Shown here: positions 6,555 through 14,693 of the stretch, piece by piece | Layout of the letters: each line of letters starts with the position of its first letter | Numbering within the stretch: the first letter of the stretch is position 1 | Assembly (NCBI GenBank): GCA_905215595.1 | Contig: CAJMQZ010000006.1 | Coordinates: forward strand, 1 to 35,117 | Origin: an uncultured bacterium | Lineage (GTDB): Bacteria > Bacillota > Clostridia > Oscillospirales > Ruminococcaceae | Length of the DNA: 35,117 bases | Reading direction: 5' to 3' | The notes under the pieces: generated by a model | Database searches by the model: none | The model's input: only the letters and a program-made list of their open reading frames with translations | Told to the model about the DNA's origin: nothing | Made by a program: the position numbers and the translations under genes

Positions 6555-7439
6555 TTATTCGTTTACGGGCACAGCGCCTGCGGTGCGGATGAGGTCGGCA
6601 GCGTCCTTGCTGGTGGCAAAGTCCACAAAGGCCTGTGCCTGCTCAGACAGGGTCACGCTCTTGTTGGTGACGAACACGAAGGGACGCTGGATCTTGTAGC
6701 TGCCGTCCTTCACGGTGTCCTCGCTGCACTCCACACCCTCCACAGTAACCATGGCAACGGTGTCGCCCACAGCGGACAGGGAAGCGTAGCCGACAGCCAG
6801 AGGATTGGCCTCCACAGCGCTGATGACTGCGCCGGTAGCGGTCAGCTCCTGTGCGTACTTGCAGCTGTCCTTCACGTCCACGATGCTCTCAAAGCCATCG
6901 CGGGTGCCGGAACCGGCCTCGCGACCCACCGGAACGATCTCGCCGTCATCGCCGCCGACATCCTTCCAGTTGGTGATCTCGCCGGTGAACATCTTCTTGA
7001 GCTGCTCCACAGTCAGGTCAGCGACCTTGCTGTCCTTGTTCACGATGATGGCGATGCCGTCCAGCGCCACGATGGTGCCGTCCACATCGTTCTTCTCATC
7101 GTCCTTCAGGGCGCGGGAGGACAGGCCGATATCCAGCGTCTTGTCGGTAGCGCCGGTGATGCCTGCGCCGGAGCCGGTGGGGTCGTAGCTGACGGTGACG
7201 CCCGGCTCGACCTCGGCAAAGCCCTCGGTCAGGGCAGCAATGACATTCTTCATGGAAGTAGAACCGCCGGTCGCAACGTTGCCGCTCAGGGTGCCTGCTG
7301 CCTGCCCGGCAGCGGAAGAAGCGGTGGGAGAAGCAGCGGTGGATGCGGAAGAAGCAGAGCCGCCGCAGGCGGTCAGGGCAGCAGCCGCAGCAGCTGCACC
7401 GCAAACGGTCAGGAACGAACGACGAGAGATCTTTTTCAT
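6555..7439 (-). CDS. pstS: Phosphate-binding lipoprotein PstS
   Basis: This 294-residue extracellular solute-binding protein captures phosphate for PstCAB. The signal peptide combines a twin-arginine motif (SRRSFL, residues 5-10) with a lipobox (LTAC, Cys25), so it may be exported folded and then lipid-anchored. A Ser/Ala-rich linker follows. Phosphate-site segments are visible as GSTSMKNVIAAL, SYDPTGSGAGITG and GREAGSGTRDGFES. GGAGG lies upstream of the ATG. This is the first gene of the pst operon; no clear PhoP/PhoB box was recognised in the 240 bases upstream. Confidence 0.96.
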   Translation of the reverse strand: MKKISRRSFLTVCGAAAAAAALTACGGSASSASTAASPTASSAAGQAAGTLSGNVATGGSTSMKNVIAALTEGFAEVEPGVTVSYDPTGSGAGITGATDKTLDIGLSSRALKDDEKNDVDGTIVALDGIAIIVNKDSKVADLTVEQLKKMFTGEITNWKDVGGDDGEIVPVGREAGSGTRDGFESIVDVKDSCKYAQELTATGAVISAVEANPLAVGYASLSAVGDTVAMVTVEGVECSEDTVKDGSYKIQRPFVFVTNKSVTLSEQAQAFVDFATSKDAADLIRTAGAVPVNE

Positions 7440-7458
7440 GATAGAATTTCCTCCATTA

Positions 7459-7479
7459 AAAACCCGGGTGCCCGCCCGG
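7459..7479 (-). promoter_or_regulatory. Possible attenuator hairpin in the pstS leader
   Basis: On the minus strand CCGGG pairs with CCCGG across a 6-base loop and is followed by GTTTTTAAT, just before the pstS ribosome site. The stem is only 5 bp, so this is a weak candidate. Confidence 0.3.
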
Positions 7480-7618
7480 CACTGTCTTTTTGTGTTTTCC
7501 TTGGGAACGGCCTTATTCTACCGCTTTGCCGCCCATGCCGCGACCATGGACGTGCAAAAAGTGCGTAAAACTTTGTGCACAATGCCGGCCCCAATGTAAA
7601 GAACAAGTAATGCAGCAC

Positions 7619-7667
7619 AAAATAAAAAGCCGCCGGGCGCTCCTGTTTCCAGAAGTGCCCGGCGGCG
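7619..7667 (-). terminator. Terminator of the twin-arginine lipoprotein pair
   Basis: GCCGCCGGGC (7629-7638) pairs with GCCCGGCGGC (7657-7666). On the minus strand the stem is followed by TTTTTATTTT. It lies 15 bases past the stop codon of the gene at 7682. Confidence 0.88.
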
Positions 7668-7681
7668 GGGTGTATTTGCGG

Positions 7682-8185
7682 TTATTCTACGCTGCCTGTT
7701 ACATTTTTGCCGTTGTTTCCATAGAGGAACACTGCGATTTTTCCATTATAGCGCACACGCAGCTCATAGGTGCCGGTGCTGTTCTTTTCCGGTACCTTTT
7801 CCTTTGTTTCCAGAAAGAACTCCTGCGAGCCATTGTAGTCGATCGTCTGCCCCGGCTCTGCGACCAGTTCCTTCCGCTTGAAATACAGCGTTTCCTTGGT
7901 GTCCGCCTCCCGGAAGATGCAGGTGATATCCTCCGGCTTGATGACCACCTTTTCGGTGCTGTTGTTCTGGATGGTGAACTGCGTCCAGTAGGTCAGCTGC
8001 TTGACTATGCCGTCGCCCAGGCCGCCGCCCAGAAACGGCGTTGCACAGATAAAGGTGACATCACCGATCTTCGCCACGCCGCTGGTCTTGTCGATCACGG
8101 TGCCCCCGCAGCCGGTCAAAGCCCCTGCGGCGGTCAGCACCAGTGCCCCGGCGCTGAGCTTGAGAAATGTTCTGCGGTCGATCAT
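7682..8185 (-). CDS. Small twin-arginine lipoprotein of unknown function
   Basis: I do not recognise a named family. The protein has 167 residues. Residues 1-30 are a signal with the twin-arginine motif DRRTFLK and a lipobox (LTGC), so the mature part should be an extracellular lipid-anchored domain of about 140 residues. The mature part looks like an all-beta, immunoglobulin-like fold: YWTQFTIQNNSTEKVVIKPEDITCIF, then an EPGQTIDYNGSQEF turn and YELRVRYNGKIAVFLYG. This pattern is reminiscent of telokin-like DUF4352/DUF5067 domains. It lies 37 bases downstream of a second protein of the same type and is probably co-transcribed with it, ending at a clear terminator. Confidence 0.75.
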   Translation of the reverse strand: MIDRRTFLKLSAGALVLTAAGALTGCGGTVIDKTSGVAKIGDVTFICATPFLGGGLGDGIVKQLTYWTQFTIQNNSTEKVVIKPEDITCIFREADTKETLYFKRKELVAEPGQTIDYNGSQEFFLETKEKVPEKNSTGTYELRVRYNGKIAVFLYGNNGKNVTGSVE

Positions 8186-8222
8186 AGCAATGCACCTCCT
8201 GTATCGGGCAGTTTGCGTTCAA

Positions 8223-8762
8223 TTACACAAGGGCGTTATCCTTTTTAAGGGGAAGTCCCTCGTTATAAAGAGCAGTATAGGTATCGGTAGCCTTTTTCGT
8301 GCCGATGCTGAACTTTACGACAGCTTCCTTATTGGCGATCGCGTCGTACAGTTTCTTCTGCTTATAGTTCAGTTTAAAGTTGACCCAGCCCTCATTTACC
8401 TTGTGCTTGCGGCTGAATTTAAGAACTCCATCATTCGTCAGCAGACCGCCGCCCTGCATTGCAACGGCAACTCCATCGACTTTAAGCTCCATAACGGCGT
8501 CGCCCGCAATACTCCAGTCGGAATCCTTCGTGTTGGTGGTACGCACCCACACCATCACATCTGCCGTCCACTTGCTCTGATCTTCACTGAGCGCAGGGGG
8601 ATTCTGCCTTACATCCCATTTTGTGACAGAAGCCGTAAAGCCACCCAGATCGGTGCTACCGGCACCATCACTGCAGCCGCCCAGCAGTCCGGTCATGGAT
8701 ACTGCCATTGCCATTGCGGCAGAAGTCTTTAAAAACGCACGACGATCCATTTTCATAGCCAT
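8223..8762 (-). CDS. Second small twin-arginine lipoprotein of unknown function
   Basis: This 179-residue protein starts MAMKMDRRAFLK, with GGAGG nine bases upstream; an earlier TTG in frame lies inside the ribosome site and is rejected. It has a twin-arginine motif, a hydrophobic stretch (SAAMAMAVSMTGL) and a lipobox (LGGC). The mature domain alternates beta-type segments, for example WTADVMVWVRTTNTKDSDW and VMELKVDGVAVAMQGGG, and ends with a basic segment. Like its downstream neighbour it may be a beta-sandwich domain. The pair share layout, export route and transcript, which suggests a joint role at the cell surface, but no function can be assigned. Confidence 0.75.
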   Translation of the reverse strand: MAMKMDRRAFLKTSAAMAMAVSMTGLLGGCSDGAGSTDLGGFTASVTKWDVRQNPPALSEDQSKWTADVMVWVRTTNTKDSDWSIAGDAVMELKVDGVAVAMQGGGLLTNDGVLKFSRKHKVNEGWVNFKLNYKQKKLYDAIANKEAVVKFSIGTKKATDTYTALYNEGLPLKKDNALV

Positions 8763-8966
8763 ACTATAAGCCCTCCTCAAAAGCTTTTTTACACCCTAAG
8801 AGTACCACATTTTACCACATTGTCAACTATCGAAACTTAGGTTTCACCATTTTATCGCGCCTTTATAATCTATTATAACGGCGCGGCATCTGCCGCCGTT
8901 CCGGGGCGGCGGGAATTTTTATTTTTTTCAATAAAATCGAGCGCACACTTTCAATCGTCAAGCCCC

Positions 8967-8995
8967 TTGTCCCGGGGCGGGCTTTGTGCTATGCT
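8967..8995 (+). promoter_or_regulatory. Promoter of the MATE gene
   Basis: TTGTCC (8967-8972) and TATGCT (8990-8995) are separated by exactly 17 bp, and the second hexamer lies about 42 bases before the start codon. Confidence 0.6.
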
Positions 8996-9037
8996 AAGGG
9001 TTATAAGCGATTTTTTCACGCTGAGAGGAGGAACCCC

Positions 9038-10393
9038 ATGGCCGCCGTAAAAACACGGAATACCGCTACCCTTATGACCGAGGGCAGCATTGTAAAAAGC
9101 CTGCTGCTGTTTGCCTTGCCGCTGATCTTCGGCAACCTGCTGCAGCAGATGTACAACACCGCCGACAGCATCATCGTGGGCAATTTTGTGGGCAGCAATG
9201 CCCTTGCCGCCGTGGGCTCCAGCGGGTCGCCCATCTACCTGCTCATCGGCTTCAGTCAGGGGCTTGCCGTGGGCGCGGGCGTGGTGGTCTCGCAGTATCT
9301 GGGCGCGGGCGACCACAAGGAGACCCGCGAGGCGGTGCACACCGCCCTTGCCATTGCGGTGGTCATGGGACTTTTGCTGACCGTGGGCGGCGTTGCCTGC
9401 GGGCGCGCTTTGCTGGTGGCCATGAACACCCCCGCCGAGGTGCTGGCGGACGCCGTGACCTATATCCGCATCTACTTCGGCGGGGTGCTGTTCAGCGTGG
9501 TGTATAACATGACCGCCGGCATCCTGAACGCCGCCGGCAACTCCCGGCGCTCGCTGGTGTATCTGGCATGGGCATCGGTGACCAACATCGTGCTGGACCT
9601 TGTGTTCATCGTGGGGCTGCGGATGGGGGTGGCAGGCGCTGCCATCGCCACAGACCTGAGCCAGCTGGTGTCCTGCGTGCTGAGCCTGCGTTTTCTGATG
9701 AAAAGCGAGGACGCCTGCCGGGTGGAGCTTTCCGCCATCCGACTGCACCGTAAAATGGCAGGCCGCATGATCCGGGTGGGTCTGCCCACCGGCATCCAGA
9801 ACATGGTCATCTCCTTTTCCAACGTGCTGGTGCAGGCCAGCGTGAACAGCTACGGCGCCGCTGCCATGGCGGGCTTTGCAGCCTATATGAAGATCGACGG
9901 CTTCAACATTCTGCCGGTGAGCAGCATCAGCATGGCAGCTACCACCTTTGTGGGGCAGAACTACGGCGCGGGGCGTCTGGACCGGGTAAAGCGCTCGGTG
10001 TGGGTCACCCTTGCCATCGGGGTCCTCTACACCCTTTGCACCGGCGCGGCGCTATTGGCCGGACAGGACGCCATTCTGCACCTGTTCACCGCCGACGAGG
10101 CCGTGGTCACCTACGGCAAGCTGGCCATGCGGTGGTTCTGCCCGTTCTACTTCCTGCTCAGCATTCTGCACGGCCTTGCCGGTGCCGTGCGCGGCACGGG
10201 TGCCAGCATCCCGCCCATGGTGGTGCTGCTGGTCTCGCTGTGCCTGTTCCGTGTGGTATGGATCCAGTTTCTGCTGCCCTTCTTCTCCGGCATCGAGGGC
10301 GTGTTCATCCTCTACCCCGTCAGCTGGGGTCTGGGCGCATTGCTCATGATCCTGTATGCGTGGAAGGGTAAGTGGATGGAGTATCATACATAA
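9038..10393 (+). CDS. MATE-family multidrug/cation exporter
   Basis: This 451-residue protein belongs to the multi-antimicrobial extrusion family, exporting drugs or metabolites in exchange for Na+ or H+. Two MatE domains with about twelve transmembrane helices are visible. The first opens with ALPLIFGNLLQQMYNTADSI and GNFVGSNALAAVGSS, the second with VGLPTGIQNMVISFSN and NILPVSSISMAATTFVGQNYGAG. The start is the ATG after GAGGAGG; an earlier ATG (8984) has no ribosome site and adds a non-membrane tail. The gene stands alone on the plus strand and has its own promoter and terminator. The substrate is not predictable. Confidence 0.93.
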   Translation: MAAVKTRNTATLMTEGSIVKSLLLFALPLIFGNLLQQMYNTADSIIVGNFVGSNALAAVGSSGSPIYLLIGFSQGLAVGAGVVVSQYLGAGDHKETREAVHTALAIAVVMGLLLTVGGVACGRALLVAMNTPAEVLADAVTYIRIYFGGVLFSVVYNMTAGILNAAGNSRRSLVYLAWASVTNIVLDLVFIVGLRMGVAGAAIATDLSQLVSCVLSLRFLMKSEDACRVELSAIRLHRKMAGRMIRVGLPTGIQNMVISFSNVLVQASVNSYGAAAMAGFAAYMKIDGFNILPVSSISMAATTFVGQNYGAGRLDRVKRSVWVTLAIGVLYTLCTGAALLAGQDAILHLFTADEAVVTYGKLAMRWFCPFYFLLSILHGLAGAVRGTGASIPPMVVLLVSLCLFRVVWIQFLLPFFSGIEGVFILYPVSWGLGALLMILYAWKGKWMEYHT

Positions 10394-10403
10394 CATTTTT
10401 ACA

Positions 10404-10450
10404 AACAACGACCCGCCGCACTGAAAGAGATGCGGCGGGTCGTTGTTTTT
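10404..10450. terminator. Bidirectional terminator between the MATE and esterase genes
   Basis: AACAACGACCCGCCGCA (10404-10420) pairs perfectly with TGCGGCGGGTCGTTGTT (10431-10447). The plus strand continues with TTT, and the minus strand continues with TGTAAAAATG. It serves the two convergent genes. Confidence 0.88.
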
Positions 10451-10472
10451 CAGGTACTCCTGTCAGGGCAGC

Positions 10473-11660
10473 TTACCATGCAAAGCCCACGGAGTCCATG
10501 TCGATCTTCTTTTCCATCAGCCCCAGACGGCTCTCGATGAAGTTGACAGCCATATCCGGCCACTGGGCGATCTGGGTGTAGTAGTCCACATAGCCCTTGG
10601 TGCCAGTGCCCAGACCCACACCGTGGGGTGCATCGGGTGCCAGATAGAAGCTGAAATCCTTGAAGGTATTTGCACACTCCGGCAGAGAGGGCAGCATCAT
10701 CGCGCTCAGGCCGTCTTTCTGACCCACAACACCAAAGACCGGAGGCAGGTTGGGGTTCTTCGTGAAGTCCAGACCAGTGACGAACAGGCCGTAGATGGGA
10801 ATCGCCACGTTCAGGTCGGCACTCTCATGGTCCACAGCATCACAGACATAGCTGGGATAGACCTTATCCGGGGTATTGGCAGTACCAAACTGGTCAGCCA
10901 CCACCTGCATTACATTCATGCCGCCGGCAGAGAAGCCCACCGCGATCATGATATCCGTCTTGCCGATATTCTTTGCAGAGGCGTTATGACGGATGTAGCG
11001 GATAGCACGGGCCAGATCCAGCTGCTGATCCACAGCGGCGTAGGGGTTGACGCGGCGCTGCAGCACAAAGGCGTTGTAGCCGTTCTTGTTGAAGAACTCG
11101 GCCACCGGGTAGCCTTCCACCACGTTGTTGCGATGGGTGCTGCCGCCGCCGGCAATGACAATGACATTGCCCTTTACCTTGCCTTGATTCCGCAGCATAT
11201 ATGGGTTCAAGAAGGGACGGAAGCCCTCGTTATCGTAGCAATTTTCCCAGTTGGTGGGCAGCGGAGACTCCACGGCCATCTGGTCGCCCCAGATCTCCCA
11301 AACAGTGCTCTTGGGATCCTTGATTTTACGCAGCGCCTTGCGGGCATTGGTCAGGGCAACACACATCTCGTAGTGGGAGGCGTTGATACCGGGCGCAGGT
11401 GCACCGTCCACCTTCTCGTACTGAGCACGGGACAGCTTGTGGAACAGCACATAGAACTTGTCAAAATCACCCCGGAAAGCAGCCGGATAAAAGGCTACCT
11501 CGCGGGAGAGGCGGAGTTCCTCTGCCACCATGGCCTGCACCTCGGCATCGGTATGCACACCAGCGTTCTCGGCAAAGGATGCGGGCGCCATGCCCGCTAC
11601 TGCGCCCACAGTCACGGCAGAAGCGGCAGAAAGTTTCATAAAGTCTCTTCTGTTCATCAT
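10473..11660 (-). CDS. Twin-arginine exported alpha/beta hydrolase (esterase/lipase-like)
   Basis: This 395-residue enzyme has an N-terminal signal with NRRDFMK and an AxA-type cleavage site (APASFA), so it should be secreted by the Tat route and released. The catalytic domain shows an oxyanion segment (VIAGGGSTHRNN), a nucleophile elbow GFSAGG, an acid in VVGQKDGL and the base histidine in APDAPHGVGLG. This is the order of the alpha/beta hydrolase Ser-Asp-His triad. The layout resembles carbohydrate or feruloyl-type esterases and xylan esterases, but the substrate is not clear. Three ATGs are adjacent; the middle one has the best spacing (5) to GGAG. It ends at the bidirectional terminator shared with the MATE gene. 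Confidence 0.85.
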   Translation of the reverse strand: MMNRRDFMKLSAASAVTVGAVAGMAPASFAENAGVHTDAEVQAMVAEELRLSREVAFYPAAFRGDFDKFYVLFHKLSRAQYEKVDGAPAPGINASHYEMCVALTNARKALRKIKDPKSTVWEIWGDQMAVESPLPTNWENCYDNEGFRPFLNPYMLRNQGKVKGNVIVIAGGGSTHRNNVVEGYPVAEFFNKNGYNAFVLQRRVNPYAAVDQQLDLARAIRYIRHNASAKNIGKTDIMIAVGFSAGGMNVMQVVADQFGTANTPDKVYPSYVCDAVDHESADLNVAIPIYGLFVTGLDFTKNPNLPPVFGVVGQKDGLSAMMLPSLPECANTFKDFSFYLAPDAPHGVGLGTGTKGYVDYYTQIAQWPDMAVNFIESRLGLMEKKIDMDSVGFAW

Positions 11661-11897
11661 CATTTCTCCTTTTAAATGCAGACGGCTCATTTGTGCAGAG
11701 CAAAGCCGCCCAAAGCTGTGCAGCAAACGCCCTGCTGCCGGGCCCGATAGACATTCCAGTTGCATCATGCCATCGAAATCTGCACAAATCGTACCACAAT
11801 ATAATGCACTTGTAAATAGATTTTGTTATTTTTGAGCGAAATTGATATATTAGTATGCTAGTTCTTGTGAAAATCAACAAGCATGAGAATGGGCACA

Positions 11898-11938
11898 AAA
11901 AAGGACTGCCGTACATCTGCACGGCAGTCCTTTTTTAT
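11898..11938. terminator. Terminator at the end of the eight-gene operon
   Basis: AAGGACTGCCGT and ACGGCAGTCCTT form a 12-bp perfect stem with an 8-base loop. T-runs follow on both strands. On the minus strand it lies directly after rlmA. Confidence 0.88.
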
Positions 11939-11942
11939 CTTA

Positions 11943-12791
11943 TTACAGCTTTTCAAACACCAGAAAGCGGAAGGCGATGGTGGTGGTGAGCTGCGGCAGA
12001 GCCGCAAGGCGGGCGGCACCGTCGCGGGGCGTTTTCCAGTAGTAGGGGGTCATGGCAAACAGGGCTTCCAGCTGGGCGGCGGGCACGGTGATGGTGCCCT
12101 GCACCTCACGCTCATCAATGGCGTAAAAGCCCGGGTACTCCACCTGCTGCACCGGGTTTTTGTAGGGCTTTTCGTAGAGCACAGCCTTCATCTGGTACAG
12201 ATGCTCTGCCCCCGGCACAACGTAGATCATGCGCCCGCCCGGGCGCAGCACCCGGCTGAACTCCTCCTGCGCAAAGGGCGAAAAGCAGTTCAGCAGCACG
12301 TCTGCCCAGCCGGTGCGCACCGGCTGGCTGAAGCTGGACGCCACCGCATACTGCGCGGCGGGCAGCGCCTTTGCCGCCAACCGCACCGCGGGCTTTGCGA
12401 TATCAAACCCGGCCAGCTGCAGCGGCTTTTCCGCCGCCGCGAACTGCTGCGCGATGCAGCGGTCGTACCAGCCCTCGCCGCAGCCTGCGTCCAGCAGATG
12501 CAGCGGAGCATCCTTCGCGGCGGGCACGCCGTGGGCAAGGCACAGCTCCCCCAGCGCCTGCCCGAAGATGCCGTAATATCCGGCGTTCAGAAAGGCGCGG
12601 CGGGCGGCAACCATTTCCTTGCTGTCCCCGGGGGCTTTGGTGCGCATACTCTGCACCGGCAAAAGATGCCAGTAGCCCTCCCGGGCGCGGTCAAAGCAGT
12701 GGCCCTTTTCACATTTCAGGTCATTCTCCCCTTGCAGCGCGCCGCCGCACAGGGGGCACTGCCACGGGGCAAAGGCTTCGTTCCGGCTCAT
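11943..12791 (-). CDS. rlmA: 23S rRNA (guanine-N1)-methyltransferase, RlmA type
   Basis: This 282-residue protein should methylate N1 of a guanine in helix 35 of 23S rRNA (G745 in E. coli; G748 in the Gram-positive RlmAII/TlrB branch). The N-terminal zinc ribbon is visible: Cys12, Cys15, Cys27 and His31 (CPLCGG...CEKGH). The SAM-binding motif I is LLDAGCGEGWYD, followed by DVLLNCFSPF as motif IV and RVLRPGGRMIYVVPG as post-motif. The start overlaps the helicase stop by 4 bases, so it is translated from the same mRNA. Whether it is the G745 or G748 type cannot be decided here. Confidence 0.9.
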   Translation of the reverse strand: MSRNEAFAPWQCPLCGGALQGENDLKCEKGHCFDRAREGYWHLLPVQSMRTKAPGDSKEMVAARRAFLNAGYYGIFGQALGELCLAHGVPAAKDAPLHLLDAGCGEGWYDRCIAQQFAAAEKPLQLAGFDIAKPAVRLAAKALPAAQYAVASSFSQPVRTGWADVLLNCFSPFAQEEFSRVLRPGGRMIYVVPGAEHLYQMKAVLYEKPYKNPVQQVEYPGFYAIDEREVQGTITVPAAQLEALFAMTPYYWKTPRDGAARLAALPQLTTTIAFRFLVFEKL

Positions 12792-14683
12792 ACTTCTTCG
12801 CTGTGATCCTCAATGGGTGCGGTGGCACCGCCGTGGGCGTCCATATACTCCTCAAAGCTGGTGTACTTCTGCTGGGGCGGGCGGCGGCTGATGAGCATCA
12901 GCCCCGGGTCCTCGTCCCGGGCGGCGGCATTGCGGCCGCGGCGGGCAGGCTCGGCCTTGGGAGCGCGGGGTGCGCTGCCGGTGCGGCTCTGGCTTCCTGC
13001 ATTGCCGCGCTCGCTGCGGGCAGGGCGGGCGTTATTGTTCTGGGCAGCGGGGCGGGCATTGCGCTGTTCACCCCGGTCGTTGCGGCGGCTGCCGCTGCGG
13101 TTTGCGTTCTGGTTATTCTGGGGCTCCTGTGCGCTGCGGATGGCAGGTGCTGCCGGAGCGGCAGGAGTCTTGCGTGCCGGGCGCAGCGGAGTAGCCTCCG
13201 GGGCGCTGACAAAATGGGGGTCAAACTTGGGCTGGGCGTTGCTGCCCCGGGCGGGGGCGGCATTCTCGCGGCGGGCGCGGGGCGCTGCCGCCTCCTTGGG
13301 GGCGTTTGCGCCCCGGTTGTTGGCGCGGCGGTCGTTGCGGGCCCCGCGCTTTGCGTTGCTGTCTTGCATCAGTGTTTCCTCTTTTTTCGGTTTTGCAGGC
13401 ACCGCGTTCTTTGCAGCCTTCGGCTCCTGCTTCGGCGCGGGCGCAGCTGCCTTTGCAGCCTTTGCGGGCGCAGTTTCGGCCTGTTTTTCTGCTTCGGGGC
13501 GGGGCTTTTTGCCGCGCACGGGCAGCACGGGGCGCACCGGGGCGGGCACGCCGTCCCACGGATGACCGGATACCACCGGGATCTTGCGGCGGTTCAGCTT
13601 TTCAATGCCTGCCAGATACTCCTGCTCCTCCGGGGCGCAGAAGCTGACGGCGGTGCCGTCCGCACCGGCGCGGGCAGTGCGCCCGATGCGGTGCACATAG
13701 GTCTCCGGCACCTCGGGCAGGTCGTAGTTGAACACATGGGACAGCTCGCTGATGTCGATGCCCCGGGCGGCGATGTCGGTGGCCACCAGTACCCTGGTCT
13801 TCCCGGCCTTGAAGTCCTCCAGTGCGGTCACGCGGGCGGTCTGGCTCTTGTTGCCGTGGATGGCCGCCGCCGGGATGCCCTGTTTGGTGAGGTCTTTTGC
13901 GATCTTGTCGGCCCCGTGCTTGGTGCGGCTGAACACCAGCGCGTTGACCACCGGGGGCTGCAGGTTCTTGATGAGCCAGGGCAGCAGGAATTTCTTGTTT
14001 CCCTTCTCCACATGGTACAGGCTCTGCTGGATGCGGTCCACGGTGCTGGACACCGGGTCCACCTTGACAAAGGCCGGGTCCCGCAGGATGCCGGCGGCCA
14101 GCTGCTCGATCTCGGCGGGCATGGTGGCGCTGAACATCAGGTTCTGGCGCTGGGCGGGCAGCTTTGCAATGACCTTTTTCACGTCATGGACAAAGCCCAT
14201 GTCCAGCATCCGGTCGGCCTCGTCCAGCACAAAAATTTCCAGTGCGGACAGGTCGATAAAGCCCTGCCCGATCAGGTCGTTCAGCCGTCCCGGGCAGGCG
14301 ATGAGGATGTCCACGCCCTTTTTCAGCGCTTCCACCTGCGGTGCCTGTCCCACGCCGCCAAAGATGACGGTGCTGCGCAGTTTCAGGTACTTGCCGTAGG
14401 CTTCAAAGCTTTCGCCGATCTGCAAGGCCAGCTCCCGGGTGGGGGTCAGGATCAGGGCGCGGACAGCACCCTTGCGGCGGGGCGCATTGGCGGTGAGCCG
14501 GTCCAGCATGGGCAGCGCAAAAGCCGCCGTCTTGCCGGTACCGGTCTGGGCGCAGCCCATCAAATCCCGGCCAGCCAGCACCGGCGGGATGGCCGCCGCC
14601 TGAATGGGCGAGGGGGTCTCGTAGCCCGCTTCCTGCACAGCACGCAGCAGCGGGGCGGACAGATTCAGTTCTTTAAATGTCAT
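12788..14683 (-). CDS. DEAD-box ATP-dependent RNA helicase with a long disordered tail
   Basis: This 631-residue RNA helicase probably acts in ribosome assembly or RNA turnover. The core of about 365 residues has every motif: Q motif (TPSPIQ, 23-28), motif I AQTGTGKT (45-52), Ia PTRELALQ, DEAD in VLDEADRML, SAT in FSATMP, motif V ATDIAARGIDI and motif VI HRIGRTARAG. The last 250 or so residues are low-complexity, rich in Ala, Arg, Asn, Pro and Lys with repeated RGxN/NRxR pieces, as in RNA-binding or phase-separating tails. AGGAG precedes the ATG, which lies 10 bases after the upstream stop. It precedes rlmA in the operon, consistent with a shared role on rRNA. Confidence 0.95.
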   Translation of the reverse strand: MTFKELNLSAPLLRAVQEAGYETPSPIQAAAIPPVLAGRDLMGCAQTGTGKTAAFALPMLDRLTANAPRRKGAVRALILTPTRELALQIGESFEAYGKYLKLRSTVIFGGVGQAPQVEALKKGVDILIACPGRLNDLIGQGFIDLSALEIFVLDEADRMLDMGFVHDVKKVIAKLPAQRQNLMFSATMPAEIEQLAAGILRDPAFVKVDPVSSTVDRIQQSLYHVEKGNKKFLLPWLIKNLQPPVVNALVFSRTKHGADKIAKDLTKQGIPAAAIHGNKSQTARVTALEDFKAGKTRVLVATDIAARGIDISELSHVFNYDLPEVPETYVHRIGRTARAGADGTAVSFCAPEEQEYLAGIEKLNRRKIPVVSGHPWDGVPAPVRPVLPVRGKKPRPEAEKQAETAPAKAAKAAAPAPKQEPKAAKNAVPAKPKKEETLMQDSNAKRGARNDRRANNRGANAPKEAAAPRARRENAAPARGSNAQPKFDPHFVSAPEATPLRPARKTPAAPAAPAIRSAQEPQNNQNANRSGSRRNDRGEQRNARPAAQNNNARPARSERGNAGSQSRTGSAPRAPKAEPARRGRNAAARDEDPGLMLISRRPPQQKYTSFEEYMDAHGGATAPIEDHSEEV

Positions 14684-14693
14684 GGTTCTCCTA

